Shown: positions 43,032 to 52,487, counted from the first letter of the stretch. The stretch is DNA of 64,000 nt from Mediterraneibacter catenae (GCF_008691045.1 NZ_VMSO01000004.1:103859-167858); one strand, 5' to 3'. Notes: generated by a model not told the origin, from the sequence alone. Numbers and translations are program-made.

Positions 43032-43508
43032 ATGGATATTGATAAAAGCGTATTTGCCTATAAATTATATGAAATGGAAGAGCAGTACGGCAAGCTCCAG
43101 TGCAGGATACGGATCTGCGAGCAGGGAGACAGACAGAAGATCCATTCAGAGCTCGAGAAAGCGGAAGATGAATATAAGGAAAATACTCTGTTTCTGGAAA
43201 AGAAGGCGAGGGCATGCCGCTCCCCGGCTGTGACAAGACTGACGCAGGCGCAGATCGATTACAGACGGAAGATCGGGGATACGATGAAAAAGCAGGTGAT
43301 AAAGGATCTTCATTCAGAGGAAAGTACCCCGGAACAGGATGAAAGAGAAGCGGATATGCTGTATGCGGAATTTGCCATGGATTTTGCCACGCTTGCCATG
43401 CAGCAGGCACTGATCTCCGCATTGACCGCCCTTGACAGGCAGGAGTCAGCGGAGGATACAGAAGATTCAGAAGAAAAAGATAAGGAGGACACAGGATGCA
43501 AGAAGTAA
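43032..43508 (+). CDS. hypothetical helical protein upstream of ftsH
   Basis: A 158-residue protein, mostly charged helices with an acidic C-terminal tail (SAEDTEDSEEKDKED); the Gln/Glu-rich first half looks like a coiled coil. The second half matches the short YlbF-like pattern only loosely (LYAEFAMDFATLAMQQALISAL). No signal or membrane segment. AAAGGAGG lies before the ATG. It overlaps the ftsH start by 13 nt, so the two genes are co-expressed, and a link with protease control is possible but speculative. Confidence 0.7.
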   Translation: MDIDKSVFAYKLYEMEEQYGKLQCRIRICEQGDRQKIHSELEKAEDEYKENTLFLEKKARACRSPAVTRLTQAQIDYRRKIGDTMKKQVIKDLHSEESTPEQDEREADMLYAEFAMDFATLAMQQALISALTALDRQESAEDTEDSEEKDKEDTGCKK

Positions 43509-45319
43509 AGAAGCCGAGAAAACCATTGATCTATTATTATGTGATCGTGCTGCTGATCCTGCTTCTGTTTAATTTCCTGTTCATGCCATGGGCGGCGGAA
43601 CGTCGGATCAAGGAAGTCGGTTATGAGACATTTATGGACATGACAGCAGAAGAGAATATCGGACAGGTGCAGATCAATCAGTCAGATAATGAAATTATAT
43701 TTACAGATAAAGATGAAACAACAATATACAAGACCGGGATGGTAGATGATCCGGACCTGACACAGAGACTGTATGATTCGGGAGCACAGTTTTCCGGGCA
43801 GATCATCGAGCAGACGTCGCCGATCCTCACATTTCTCCTGACTTGGATACTCCCGATCGCGATCTTTATTGGAATCGGGCAGTACATGTCGAGAAAACTG
43901 ATGAACCGTGCGAGCGGCGGTCCGGACTCCATGATATTCGGAATGGGAAAGAGCAATGCAAAAGTATATGTAAAATCTTCGGAAGGCATTCGCTTCTCCG
44001 ATGTTGCCGGCGAGGATGAGGCGAAAGAAAACTTATCAGAGATCGTGGATTATCTCCACAATCCGGCAAAATACCGTGAGATCGGAGCATCTATGCCGAA
44101 GGGCATCCTGCTTGTAGGACCTCCCGGAACCGGTAAGACGATGCTGGCAAAAGCTGTTGCGGGTGAGTCAAATGTACCGTTCTTCTCCATGTCGGGTTCC
44201 GAGTTCGTCGAGATGTTCGTCGGAATGGGCGCATCGAAGGTAAGAGACCTGTTCAGGCAGGCGAAAGAAAAAGCGCCGTGTATCGTATTTATCGATGAGA
44301 TTGATGCCATCGGACAGAAACGTGACGGCCGCGTGGGCGGCAATGACGAGAGAGAGCAGACACTGAACCAGCTCCTGACGGAGATGGACGGATTCGAGTC
44401 GAACAACGGCGTCATCATCCTGGCGGCGACAAACCGTCCGGAGTCTCTTGATCCTGCCCTGACAAGACCGGGAAGATTCGACCGGAGAGTGCCGGTAGAA
44501 CTGCCGGATCTCAAAGGCCGTGAGGAGATCCTGAAAGTCCATGCCAGGAAAGTCAAACTCGATGAGAGCGTGGACTTTGCATCTATCGCGCGAATGGCAT
44601 CCGGAGCTTCAGGTGCAGAGCTTGCCAATATTGTCAATGAGGCAGCGCTCCGTGCGGTAAGGGAAAACCGCAGTTATGTCACACAGGCGGATCTTGAGGA
44701 GAGTATAGAAGTCGTTATCGCGGGATATCAGAAGAAGAATGCCATCCTTACCGATCAGGAGAAAAAAGTTGTTGCCTACCATGAGATCGGCCATGCGCTT
44801 GTGGCGGCAAAGCAGACCAGTTCCGCCCCGGTGCAGAAGATCACGATCGTGCCGCGTACTTCCGGAGCACTCGGTTACACGATGCAGGTGGAGGACGGCA
44901 ACCATTATCTGATGAGCCAGGAGGAGCTGGAGAACAAGATCGCCACACTCACCGGCGGAAGAGCAGCGGAGGAACTTATCTTCCACTCCTCATCCACAGG
45001 AGCTTCTAATGATATTGAGCAGGCGACAAAACTGGCCCGTGCCATGATCACCAGATACGGCATGAGCAAAGACTTCGATATGGTGGCAATGGAGACCGTG
45101 ACGAACCAGTATCTGGGCGGAGATACATCGCTGAGCTGCTCGGCGGAAACACAGGCGGAGATCGACCGTCAGGTGGTAGAACTGGTGAAAAAGCAGCATG
45201 AGAAAGCTGCGAAGATCCTTGCGGACAACAGGGAAAAACTGGATCAGCTGGCGGATTATCTCTATGACAGAGAGACGATTACCGGTGAGGAATTTATGAA
45301 CATACTTAACGCCGCATAA
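43496..45319 (+). CDS. ftsH: ATP-dependent zinc metalloprotease FtsH
   Basis: A 607-residue membrane-anchored AAA+ protease. Two N-terminal membrane segments flank a small extracellular domain. Walker A GPPGTGKT is at 208-215, Walker [10 protein letters not shown], the SRH includes RPGRFDRRV, and the zinc site is HEIGH (429-433). It degrades membrane and regulatory proteins and is essential in many bacteria. The ATG has GGAGG 7 nt upstream and overlaps the previous gene. All catalytic residues are present. Confidence 0.95.
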   Translation: MQEVKKPRKPLIYYYVIVLLILLLFNFLFMPWAAERRIKEVGYETFMDMTAEENIGQVQINQSDNEIIFTDKDETTIYKTGMVDDPDLTQRLYDSGAQFSGQIIEQTSPILTFLLTWILPIAIFIGIGQYMSRKLMNRASGGPDSMIFGMGKSNAKVYVKSSEGIRFSDVAGEDEAKENLSEIVDYLHNPAKYREIGASMPKGILLVGPPGTGKTMLAKAVAGESNVPFFSMSGSEFVEMFVGMGASKVRDLFRQAKEKAPCIVFIDEIDAIGQKRDGRVGGNDEREQTLNQLLTEMDGFESNNGVIILAATNRPESLDPALTRPGRFDRRVPVELPDLKGREEILKVHARKVKLDESVDFASIARMASGASGAELANIVNEAALRAVRENRSYVTQADLEESIEVVIAGYQKKNAILTDQEKKVVAYHEIGHALVAAKQTSSAPVQKITIVPRTSGALGYTMQVEDGNHYLMSQEELENKIATLTGGRAAEELIFHSSSTGASNDIEQATKLARAMITRYGMSKDFDMVAMETVTNQYLGGDTSLSCSAETQAEIDRQVVELVKKQHEKAAKILADNREKLDQLADYLYDRETITGEEFMNILNAA

Positions 45320-45384
45320 CGGTGATAAATCATAAAAACAGCAAATACATTTTACAGAAGACGAACAGAAAGGAAGAAATACAA

Positions 45385-46731
45385 ATGGGAAAGTCAATCA
45401 GAGAAACAATGCAGGAATTTACAGTAAATCAGGCTCTCAATTACCTTGAAGGCAATCCGGAGGAGAACATCCCTAAGCTGATGGCTTTTGTGGACCGCCT
45501 GATGCCGAAAGACTGGTACACGAGCCAGAGAAACGCGATCAGAAGATCTATTGAAGAGAAGAATAACTGGTACCAGCTTATCTTAAGGCTCTATGAGCTG
45601 GATCCGGGCGTGCGCAGGGCATTTTTCCAGAACTTTATCACGAATGCCAGCCTGAAAGGCAGCGCCGTGCAGGATGAAATGTCGAAGAAATATAACTGCA
45701 ATATCCCGTGGGCGATCCTGCTGGATCCCACGACGGCGTGCAATCTGAACTGTACCGGCTGCTGGGCGGCGGAGTATGGACACCAGTATAACTTAAGCCT
45801 CGAAGACATCGATTCCATCGTCCGGCAGGGCAAGGAACTGGGCACTTATATGTATATCTATACCGGCGGGGAGCCGACGGTGCGCAGGAAAGATGTTTTT
45901 AAAATCTGCGAGATGCACCCGGACTGCGAGTTCCTGGCATTCACAAACGGAACGATGATCGATGAAGAATTCTGTCAGGAAATGCTCAGAGTGAAGAACT
46001 TCGTACCGGCGATCAGCCTAGAAGGATTTGAGAAAGCCAACGACGGACGCAGGGGCGACGGCGTGTACCACAAAGTACGCCATGCGATGGAGCTGATGAA
46101 AGAGCACAAGCTTCCGTTCGGTATCTCGGTATGTTACACGAGCCAGAACTTTGAGGACGTCAGCAGCGAAGAGTTTTATGATATGATGATCGAAAGCGGC
46201 GCGCTGTTCGTATGGTACTTCCATTACATGCCGGTAGGTCACGGCGCTGTGACAGATCTCCTCCCGACGCCGGAGCAGAGAGAAGAGATGTACCGCCGCA
46301 TCCGTCATTTCCGTGAGACGAAACCGATCTTCGGAATGGACTTCCAGAACGACGGAGAGTACGTCGGCGGATGTATTGCAGGAGGAAGAAGATACCTGCA
46401 CATCAATGCAAAGGGCGATGTGGAGCCGTGCGTATTTATCCACTACTCCAATGTGAATATTCATGATGTCTCACTGTTGGATGCGCTGAGAAGTCCGATC
46501 TTCCAGGCTTACCACGACAACCAGCCGTTCAATAACAACCACCTGCGCCCGTGCCCGATGCTTGAGAATCCGGGCCGGTTAAAACAGCTCGTAAAAGAGA
46601 CCGGGGCCGTGAATACGGATTATCAGGATCCGGAGAGCGTGGATGAACTGTGCGACAGATGCGTGCCGTATGCGAAGAACTGGAAGCCGACCGCGGATAA
46701 ACTGTGGGAGGAGAGCCATCCGGAGAAATAA
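45385..46731 (+). CDS. radical SAM protein with SPASM-like C-terminus
   Basis: A 448-residue radical SAM enzyme. The cluster motif CNLNCTGC places Cys119, Cys123 and Cys126 as [4Fe-4S] ligands, followed by the GGEP-type YTGGEPTVR. Additional cysteines near the end (GGCIAG, EPCVF, RPCPM, CDRC) suggest extra SPASM/auxiliary clusters. The N-terminal 110 residues are a helical extension. I start at ATG 45385 with AAAGGA upstream; the 21 upstream in-frame residues overlap the gap after ftsH. No peptide or precursor gene is adjacent, so the substrate is unknown. Confidence 0.88.
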   Translation: MGKSIRETMQEFTVNQALNYLEGNPEENIPKLMAFVDRLMPKDWYTSQRNAIRRSIEEKNNWYQLILRLYELDPGVRRAFFQNFITNASLKGSAVQDEMSKKYNCNIPWAILLDPTTACNLNCTGCWAAEYGHQYNLSLEDIDSIVRQGKELGTYMYIYTGGEPTVRRKDVFKICEMHPDCEFLAFTNGTMIDEEFCQEMLRVKNFVPAISLEGFEKANDGRRGDGVYHKVRHAMELMKEHKLPFGISVCYTSQNFEDVSSEEFYDMMIESGALFVWYFHYMPVGHGAVTDLLPTPEQREEMYRRIRHFRETKPIFGMDFQNDGEYVGGCIAGGRRYLHINAKGDVEPCVFIHYSNVNIHDVSLLDALRSPIFQAYHDNQPFNNNHLRPCPMLENPGRLKQLVKETGAVNTDYQDPESVDELCDRCVPYAKNWKPTADKLWEESHPEK

Positions 46732-46736
46732 AAAGC

Positions 46737-46793
46737 GACAGGGCAAATCGCGATTGGGGACGTAGTCAAAGCGGATTTGACTACGTCCCCAAT
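46737..46793. repeat. GGGGACGTAGT hairpin repeat element (copy 2)
   Basis: ATTGGGGACGTAGTCAAA (46753-46770) pairs perfectly over 18 bp with 46776-46793 around a GCGGA loop. The preceding GACAGGGCAAA (46737-46747) matches copy 1 (39497-39507) at the same spacing to the next GATTGGGGAC. Its right arm overlaps the end of the LysR gene. Confidence 0.85.
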
Positions 46794-47647
46794 TCTCTGC
46801 ACAGCATCAGGAATCGTCTTAATACCGGATGATCGTCATCATACCGGTAGTATACGCCAAAAGACATCTTCGGGATATCTGTAACGGGTATATATGTCAG
46901 ATCCGGCTCCCGGGCCGCAATGATATCGGGATATAAAGTATAACCAATCTGCGCCTTGACAAGTGTCAGGGCACTTTCCATGTTTTCGGAAAAGTACCGC
47001 TGTTCCGGACGCAGTTTTGCGACAATACTGTTCTGGATCGAGAAGATCGGATCGGCGATCTGACGCGGTGAGCAGGCAATGATGCTGCCTGAGAGCTGAT
47101 CCTTTGTCAGGGAATCGTATTGCGCCAGCGGATGTCCCGGGGAACAGATGCATGCCATGGGAGCAGAACAGAGTTCTCGAAAGTAGAGGGAGGACTTTTT
47201 CTGTTCTTCTTTTATGCCGAAAGCAGCGTGTACCTGTTTGTTTTCGACCTGACTCAGAAGGGAAGGAAAAGGAACGATCTGGATAACCGGGCGAAGCAGC
47301 GGAAAGAATTCTGTCAGTTTTTTCAGTATCGGCGGCAGCAGGTTTAACTCCATCCGGTTATGACATCCCAGTTCAAAAGGTATAAACTGCTCATGCTGAC
47401 CGAGCCGTTCCTTTGCAGAAAGAGCTGTCTTCAGGATGAGCTGTGCATCAGGAAGAAACTGGATACCTTCCTGTGTCAGGGAAACACTTTTACTTGTGCG
47501 TTTGAATAATTTCACATCCAGCTCTTCTTCCAGTGACTGGATCTGGTGGCTTACGGCGGGCTGAGTGATCCGGAGAACTTCCGAGGCTCTGGAGAAATTC
47601 AGATGTTCTGCTACCGCCAAAAAGCACTCCAATTGTATCGTATTCAT
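46781..47647 (-). CDS. LysR-family transcriptional regulator with repeat-derived C-terminus
   Basis: A 288-residue regulator with the LysR helix-turn-helix (LECFLAVAEHLNFSRASEVL, ITQPAVSHQIQSLEEEL) and a substrate-binding fold. The ATG at 47647 has AGGAGG 7 nt upstream. The last four codons and the TAG stop (ELGT stop) come from the arm of the GGGGACGTAGT hairpin repeat, so insertion of this element defined the C-terminus. Typical LysR proteins have about 290-300 residues, so little is lost. The regulated gene is unknown. Confidence 0.88.
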   Translation of the reverse strand: MNTIQLECFLAVAEHLNFSRASEVLRITQPAVSHQIQSLEEELDVKLFKRTSKSVSLTQEGIQFLPDAQLILKTALSAKERLGQHEQFIPFELGCHNRMELNLLPPILKKLTEFFPLLRPVIQIVPFPSLLSQVENKQVHAAFGIKEEQKKSSLYFRELCSAPMACICSPGHPLAQYDSLTKDQLSGSIIACSPRQIADPIFSIQNSIVAKLRPEQRYFSENMESALTLVKAQIGYTLYPDIIAAREPDLTYIPVTDIPKMSFGVYYRYDDDHPVLRRFLMLCRELGT

Positions 47648-47832
47648 AGAAAACCTCCTGATCAAGCAGTAAATAACGATAAATATTATTTATAGATTTT
47701 ATCATTGTTGGATTTTACATTCAAGGAAATACATGAAAGACAGATAGTATTTGATCTGTTATTATGTTAGAATACATCCGGAAGATGATTTCTACAGCAG
47801 ATGTTTTAGCACTAAACATGGAGTGATTGAAA

Positions 47833-48810
47833 ATGAAGACAGAAATCCTAAAACTGCTCCGGTCAACAGACGGATATGTCTCCGGGCAGCAGATCAGTGA
47901 ACAGCTCGGTGTGTCCAGGGCCGCTGTGTGGAAAACTATCCGCAGGCTGCAGGATGAGGGGTATCAGGTAGAAGCTGTGCGAAATAAAGGTTATCACATC
48001 GTAGAGACTCCGGATGTGATGACAAAAGAAGAACTGGACAGCCTGATGAAGACGCGCTGGGCGGGAAGAAATATACTGTACTATGAAACAACAGACTCTA
48101 CTAATCTGAGAATCCGCCAGGCTGGAGATGAAGGCGCACCTCACGGTACGCTGGCGGTGGCCGACAGACAGACGGCGGGACGCGGACGGCGGGGCAGGAC
48201 CTGGGAGTCACCGGCAGGGAACAGTATTTATATGTCTGTTTTGCTCCGGCCTGATATCGCGCCGAATAAGGCGTCTATGCTTACAATCGTTATGGCGCTC
48301 AGTGTGGCGGAAGGGATTGGGCAATGGATTCCCATGATCCAGATCAAATGGCCGAATGACATTATCGTAAACGGGAAAAAACTGGTCGGAATCCTTACCG
48401 AGATGAGCGCGCAGGTTGACTATATCAATCATGTGACGGTTGGCGTCGGGATCAATGTTAATATGACAGAGTTCCCGGAAGAGATTGCAGATACTGCGAC
48501 ATCTCTTCGGCTGGAGTGCGGACATACAGTAAAGCGCGCGCCTCTCATCGCAGCGGTCATGGAGCGTCTGGAGGAGAATTATGAGATATTTCTGAAGACA
48601 GAAGATCTGTCCGGGCTTATGGACCGGTACAGCGCCCTGCTGGTCAACCGTGACCGAGATGTACGTATCATCGGGGAAAAAGAGACTTATCAGGCCCGCG
48701 CTGTCGGTATTGACCATACGGGAGAATTGCTCGTACGAAGAGAAGACGGAAGTATGGAAAAGATATATGCAGGCGAAGTGTCTGTGCGCGGCGTGTATGG
48801 ATATGTGTAA
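47833..48810 (+). CDS. birA: bifunctional biotin operon repressor / biotin-[acetyl-CoA carboxylase] ligase
   Basis: A 325-residue BirA. An N-terminal helix-turn-helix (VSGQQISEQLGVSRAAVWKTIRRL) is followed by the ligase core with the biotin-adenylate loop GRGRRGRTW and KWPNDIIVNGKKLVGIL, then a C-terminal SH3-like domain (VGIDHTGELLVR). It attaches biotin to carboxylases and can repress biotin genes. The ATG at 47833 has GGAG about 9 nt upstream; a TTG at 47827 would be too close. No biotin-synthesis genes are adjacent. Confidence 0.94.
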   Translation: MKTEILKLLRSTDGYVSGQQISEQLGVSRAAVWKTIRRLQDEGYQVEAVRNKGYHIVETPDVMTKEELDSLMKTRWAGRNILYYETTDSTNLRIRQAGDEGAPHGTLAVADRQTAGRGRRGRTWESPAGNSIYMSVLLRPDIAPNKASMLTIVMALSVAEGIGQWIPMIQIKWPNDIIVNGKKLVGILTEMSAQVDYINHVTVGVGINVNMTEFPEEIADTATSLRLECGHTVKRAPLIAAVMERLEENYEIFLKTEDLSGLMDRYSALLVNRDRDVRIIGEKETYQARAVGIDHTGELLVRREDGSMEKIYAGEVSVRGVYGYV

Positions 48811-48827
48811 TCAGTCCGAGCATGCAG

Positions 48828-49113
48828 CATGGACAACCGGGGCGGCATGCAGATAGATCTGCAATGCCGAGCCGGTTGTCCATGGTATATGGTGGACGCC
48901 AAACAGCGAGATGAAGGCGCAAAGCGCGGAATCGAGCTGATGCATGCGAGGCTGGAAAGCAGCATAACCGGGGCGGCATGCAGATAGATCTGCAATGCCG
49001 AGCCGATTGTCCATGGTATATGGCGGATGCCAAACAGCGAGATGAAGGCGCAAAGCGCGGAATCGAGCTGATGCATGCGAGGCTGGAAAGCAGCATAACC
49101 GAAGCGGCATGCA
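48828..49113. repeat. 131-bp tandem duplication with large imperfect hairpin
   Basis: Two 131-bp units (48835-48965 and 48966-49096) differ at only three positions, and a third copy starts at 49097 but breaks off after about 17 bp. Copy 1 begins inside a 57-nt hairpin (48828-48884): outer 13 bp CATGGACAACCGG, inner 12 bp CGGCATGCAGAT, separated by a 2-nt internal loop and one bulge. It lies between birA and the DUF6145 gene, with no T tract. The period is not a multiple of three, so it is not a coding repeat. Confidence 0.9.
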
Positions 49114-49148
49114 TCTGTCAGGAAAATATGATAAGAGAGGAGAATATT

Positions 49149-49478
49149 ATGAACGAAGAAATCGTATTATGTGCAGCAAATTCCTATGAACAGAAATTTT
49201 ATCTGAATCCGGAGTTTGACTCTCTGCCGGAGAATATCAGGCAGGAACTGCAGATCATGTGCGTATTGTATACAGAAGATGTGGGCGGAATCCTGATGCT
49301 CGTATTTGACGAGGCCGGGAATCTGGAACTGAAGGTGGATCATGAAGAAGGAGACTTTTTCTTTGATGAGATCGGGAGCGTGCTGAAGATCAAACAGCTT
49401 CAGCAGACGAAAAGAGAACTGTTTGAGTCGTTGGAGCTTTTCTTCAGGGTGTTTTATCTGGGTGAAGAACAAGAGTAA
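49149..49478 (+). CDS. DUF6145-like small acidic protein
   Basis: A 109-residue protein (MNEEIVLCAANSYEQKFYLNP, then MCVLYTEDVGGILMLVFDE and IGSVLKIKQLQQTKRELFESL) whose pattern matches the DUF6145 family of Lachnospiraceae. Function unknown. The ATG at 49149 has AGGAG 6 nt upstream; the frame runs open back into the tandem repeat, but those residues are not family-like and are not translated from a supported start. Confidence 0.8.
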   Translation: MNEEIVLCAANSYEQKFYLNPEFDSLPENIRQELQIMCVLYTEDVGGILMLVFDEAGNLELKVDHEEGDFFFDEIGSVLKIKQLQQTKRELFESLELFFRVFYLGEEQE

Positions 49479-49497
49479 CGTCTGAGAGGAGTAAAAC

Positions 49498-50145
49498 GTG
49501 GATTTTTTACATGAAGTGATACAGCTTTATATCGAGAGGAAAGACTGGTTTCTGGAACTTACCGGCGCGCATATCACCCTTTCCCTTACAGCGGTTCTTC
49601 TGGCGGGAGTGCTCGGACTGCTGCTCGGGATCTGGATAGCCGAGTGCCCGAAAGTATCCGGTCCGGTACTTACCGTGGCAAACATCTGTTATACAATTCC
49701 GTCAATTTCTCTGCTCGGCATGCTCATTCCCCTGCTTGGGATCGGCAATCCAACAGCGGTTGTCGCGCTTACCCTGTACGGGATCATGCCGATGGTAAGA
49801 AATACATATGCGGGGATCACCGGAGTCAGCAGTGATATCGTCTCTGCCGCCGAGGCGATGGGGAGTACGAGGCTCCAGATCATGCTGAAGATCAAGCTTC
49901 CCCTTGCCATGGGCGTGATCATAGCGGGAGTCCGCAACATGGTGGTTATGACGATCTCGGTTGCTGCGATCGCATCGTTCATCGGAGCAGGCGGCCTGGG
50001 CGTGGCAATCTACAGGGGGATCACGATTTATGATACAGCGATGACATTTTCCGGCAGCCTGCTGATCGCATTGCTTGCAATTCTGTGCGACGGTCTGCTG
50101 GGACTTGTTGAGAAAAAGATAAAGAAAGGAATGCATTTGATATGA
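49498..50145 (+). CDS. osmoprotectant-type ABC transporter permease (OpuCB/ProW-like)
   Basis: A 215-residue permease with five or six membrane segments and the EAA-loop region (SAAEAMGSTRLQIMLKIKLP) of glycine betaine/choline importers, plus the ASFIGAGGLG segment typical of that group. The GTG start has AGGAG 6 nt upstream. It overlaps the binding-protein gene (ATGA), and an ATPase follows. Only one permease gene is present in this operon. Confidence 0.9.
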   Translation: MDFLHEVIQLYIERKDWFLELTGAHITLSLTAVLLAGVLGLLLGIWIAECPKVSGPVLTVANICYTIPSISLLGMLIPLLGIGNPTAVVALTLYGIMPMVRNTYAGITGVSSDIVSAAEAMGSTRLQIMLKIKLPLAMGVIIAGVRNMVVMTISVAAIASFIGAGGLGVAIYRGITIYDTAMTFSGSLLIALLAILCDGLLGLVEKKIKKGMHLI

Positions 50146-51074
50146 AATTAAAACGGATCACGGCAATGCTGCTTGCGGCTGCTCTTGTGACAGGACTTGC
50201 AGGGTGCGCCGGAAACAGTGGAACAGAAAGTTCAGGAAGTAAAGAGGGCGAGCCGGTGAAGATCGCCACCAAGCCTATGACGGAACAGTTTATCCTCGGG
50301 GAAATGCTGAAGCTCATGATCGAGGAGAAAGCAGGATATGAGGTGGAGCTGACCAAGGGGATCGGCGGCGGGACAAGCAATATACAGCCCGCAATGGAGA
50401 AAGGCGAGTTTGACCTGTATCCGGAATACACATCGAGCGGATGGATCCTTGTGCTCGGGCATGAACCCGGAGATGTGTCCTCCGATGAAGAAATGTTTGA
50501 GAAATTGAAAGAAGAATATGAAGAGAAGTATGATATGACATGGGTGGGGCTGTACGGACAGAATAATACCTATGCCGTTGTCGTGCGTTCTGATACGGCG
50601 GAAGAGTATGGATTGGAGACCTGCTCCGATCTGGTAAAAGTATCCGACAAGCTCGTATTCGGCGGTAATCCCGATTATATCGAGCGTGCGGACGGACTCC
50701 CGGGCGTGTCCGAGGCTTACGGATTTGAGTTTAAGGATATTATGGATATCGATATCGGTCTGAAGTATGAGGCACTCAGGAACGGAGATATTGACGTCAC
50801 GAACGGCTACACAACAGATGCGCAGATCAGTCAGGACGATGTGATAGCCCTGAAAGACGATAAGAACTATCAGGTAAACTATTTCTGCTCAACAGTAGTC
50901 CGCGAGGATGCATTGGAAAGATTTCCAAAGCTTGAAGAGACGCTGGAACTTATGGACGGGATCCTGACAGACCAGAAGATGGCGGAGCTGAATTATCAGG
51001 TGGAAGAGGAAGGCAAAGACGAGGCTGACGTCGCAAGAGATTATCTTGTGTCAGAAGGCGTCATTGAAGGATAG
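50142..51074 (+). CDS. glycine betaine/choline-type substrate-binding lipoprotein (OpuAC/OpuCC-like)
   Basis: A 310-residue binding protein with a lipobox ending at Cys22 (GLAGC). The mature part has the OpuAC-like pattern KIATKPMTEQFILGEMLKLM, GIGGGTSNIQPAMEKGEFDLYPEYTSSGW and NGDIDVTNGYTTDAQI, the ligand-cage region of osmoprotectant binders. It captures betaine, choline or carnitine-like compounds at the cell surface; the precise ligand is not certain. It is coupled to the permease by ATGA. Confidence 0.9.
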   Translation: MKLKRITAMLLAAALVTGLAGCAGNSGTESSGSKEGEPVKIATKPMTEQFILGEMLKLMIEEKAGYEVELTKGIGGGTSNIQPAMEKGEFDLYPEYTSSGWILVLGHEPGDVSSDEEMFEKLKEEYEEKYDMTWVGLYGQNNTYAVVVRSDTAEEYGLETCSDLVKVSDKLVFGGNPDYIERADGLPGVSEAYGFEFKDIMDIDIGLKYEALRNGDIDVTNGYTTDAQISQDDVIALKDDKNYQVNYFCSTVVREDALERFPKLEETLELMDGILTDQKMAELNYQVEEEGKDEADVARDYLVSEGVIEG

Positions 51075-51084
51075 GAGACAGGTT

Positions 51085-51810
51085 ATGGAAATGATTCGTC
51101 TGGAACATGTGTCAAAGAGTTTCGGCACACAGAAAGTGCTCGATGATCTGAGTCTTTCCGTAAATGAGGGAGAGTTCCTCACTGTGATCGGCAGGTCGGG
51201 CTGCGGCAAGACAACGATGCTGCGCCTGATCAACGGACTGCAGAAACCGGACAGCGGCGATGTGTATGTGGAAGGTCTGAATATTAAGGACGCGGATCTG
51301 ATCGCACTGCGCCGCAGAACCGGATATGTGATCCAGAATAAAGGGCTGTTTCCCCATATGACGGTAGAGAAAAACATTTCTTACGTCCCGGTGATCAGCG
51401 GACACAAAAATAAAGAAGAGAACCGCAGAAAGGCGATCAGACTGTTGAAGCTGGTGGGACTTGACGAGTCTATGGCGGACAGATATCCGTCTGAGCTGTC
51501 CGGAGGGCAGCAGCAGAGGGTAGGGATTGCACGGGCGCTTGCGGCAGAGGCGAAGCTGCTTCTCATGGATGAGCCTTTCGGAGCATTGGATGAGATCACA
51601 AAACGGGCCCTGCAGGATGAAATGCTGGCGCTGCAGGAAAAGCTGCATATGACAGTCGTGTTTATCACACACGATATCCGGGAGGCTATGAAACTGGGAG
51701 ACCGTGTGCTTGTGATGGAACAGGGAAGAATTGCCCAGCTTGATACGCCGGAGATGATACGCAGGCATCCCGCCGATGCATTCGTGAGAGAACTGACCGC
51801 ATCCGATTGA
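51085..51810 (+). CDS. osmoprotectant-type ABC transporter ATP-binding protein (OpuCA/ProV-like)
   Basis: A 241-residue ATPase. Walker A GRSGCGKTT, signature LSGGQQQR, Walker B LLLMDEPFG and H-loop THDIREA are canonical. The C-terminal CBS domains found in OpuCA of Bacillus are missing, so ionic-strength sensing through them is unlikely. The ATG at 51085 follows AGGAGA; it is 10 nt after the binding-protein stop. A terminator ends the operon. Confidence 0.92.
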   Translation: MEMIRLEHVSKSFGTQKVLDDLSLSVNEGEFLTVIGRSGCGKTTMLRLINGLQKPDSGDVYVEGLNIKDADLIALRRRTGYVIQNKGLFPHMTVEKNISYVPVISGHKNKEENRRKAIRLLKLVGLDESMADRYPSELSGGQQQRVGIARALAAEAKLLLMDEPFGALDEITKRALQDEMLALQEKLHMTVVFITHDIREAMKLGDRVLVMEQGRIAQLDTPEMIRRHPADAFVRELTASD

Positions 51811-51843
51811 TGCGGGGCTGTTGACACGGGCGGGACCATAGGG

Positions 51844-51873
51844 AAAGACAGCCCTTACTGGCGGGCTGTCTTT
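51844..51873. terminator. Bidirectional terminator between opu-type operon and V-ATPase operon
   Basis: Perfect 11-bp stem AAAGACAGCCC (51844-51854 with 51863-51873), 8-nt loop and a T-rich tail; it overlaps the last codons of the convergent ntpD gene. Confidence 0.85.
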
Positions 51874-52487
51874 TTCTCTTTCATACGTTTGATGACTTTC
51901 AGCCTCGTAAATTCCTCGCGCTCTTTTTCTTCCAACGCGTTGGTGATCGTATACACGAGGGAAGAGTACATCGGAATCGTGATATTCTGAAGCGCATTTG
52001 CGCGTTTCTGCGTTTTCTTAATATTGCTTGCAAGGCGGTAGGCTGCGTTTTCCACCATGGACAGCTTGATCGTCAGATCTTTCACTTTCCGGAATGCTTC
52101 TCTTGCTTTGTCGATGGATTCATGCGTTGTGCTGAATGAATAGGTCGGCTTGCCGGCATCCGGTACATATTTCACATGGGGGATCTCTGTCCCCATGATA
52201 CTGCGCGTCTGGATCGTAATGGAATTCTCGATCGGCACGGTGTAGGCGAGCAGCTCTACGTTGCTGATACCGTTCTCGATATTTGCACTCTGGAGACACT
52301 GGTAGGCATAGGTGAAAGTAGTGTCGATCTCTTCCTGGATCGTGCGCGCTTCATCGATCAGATCCATCAGCTCGCGGATCAGGATATTCCGTTTTTTATC
52401 CATCAGGTCATAGCCCTGTTTTGCAAGTGCCAGCGAATTCTTCGCAAGCATTAAGTTACCCTTTGTGGGAAATGTACGCGGATCCAT
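51855..52487 (-). CDS. ntpD: V-type ATP synthase subunit D
   Basis: A 210-residue subunit, the central-stalk rotor shaft of the V-type ATPase. Hallmarks are the N-terminal MLAKNSLALAKQGYDLMDKKRNIL helix and a long coiled-coil pattern with a later RANALQNITIP motif. AGGAGG is 8 nt before the ATG. It is the last V-ATPase gene but is separated from ntpB by about 1.5 kb of unrelated genes. Its 3' end is in the shared terminator. Confidence 0.93.
   Translation of the reverse strand: MDPRTFPTKGNLMLAKNSLALAKQGYDLMDKKRNILIRELMDLIDEARTIQEEIDTTFTYAYQCLQSANIENGISNVELLAYTVPIENSITIQTRSIMGTEIPHVKYVPDAGKPTYSFSTTHESIDKAREAFRKVKDLTIKLSMVENAAYRLASNIKKTQKRANALQNITIPMYSSLVYTITNALEEKEREEFTRLKVIKRMKEKKTARQ

Noticed and set aside
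48668..49114. Several repetitive minus-strand ORFs over the region behind birA
   Set aside because: They are translations of the 131-bp tandem repeat in shifted frames and have no ribosome sites.
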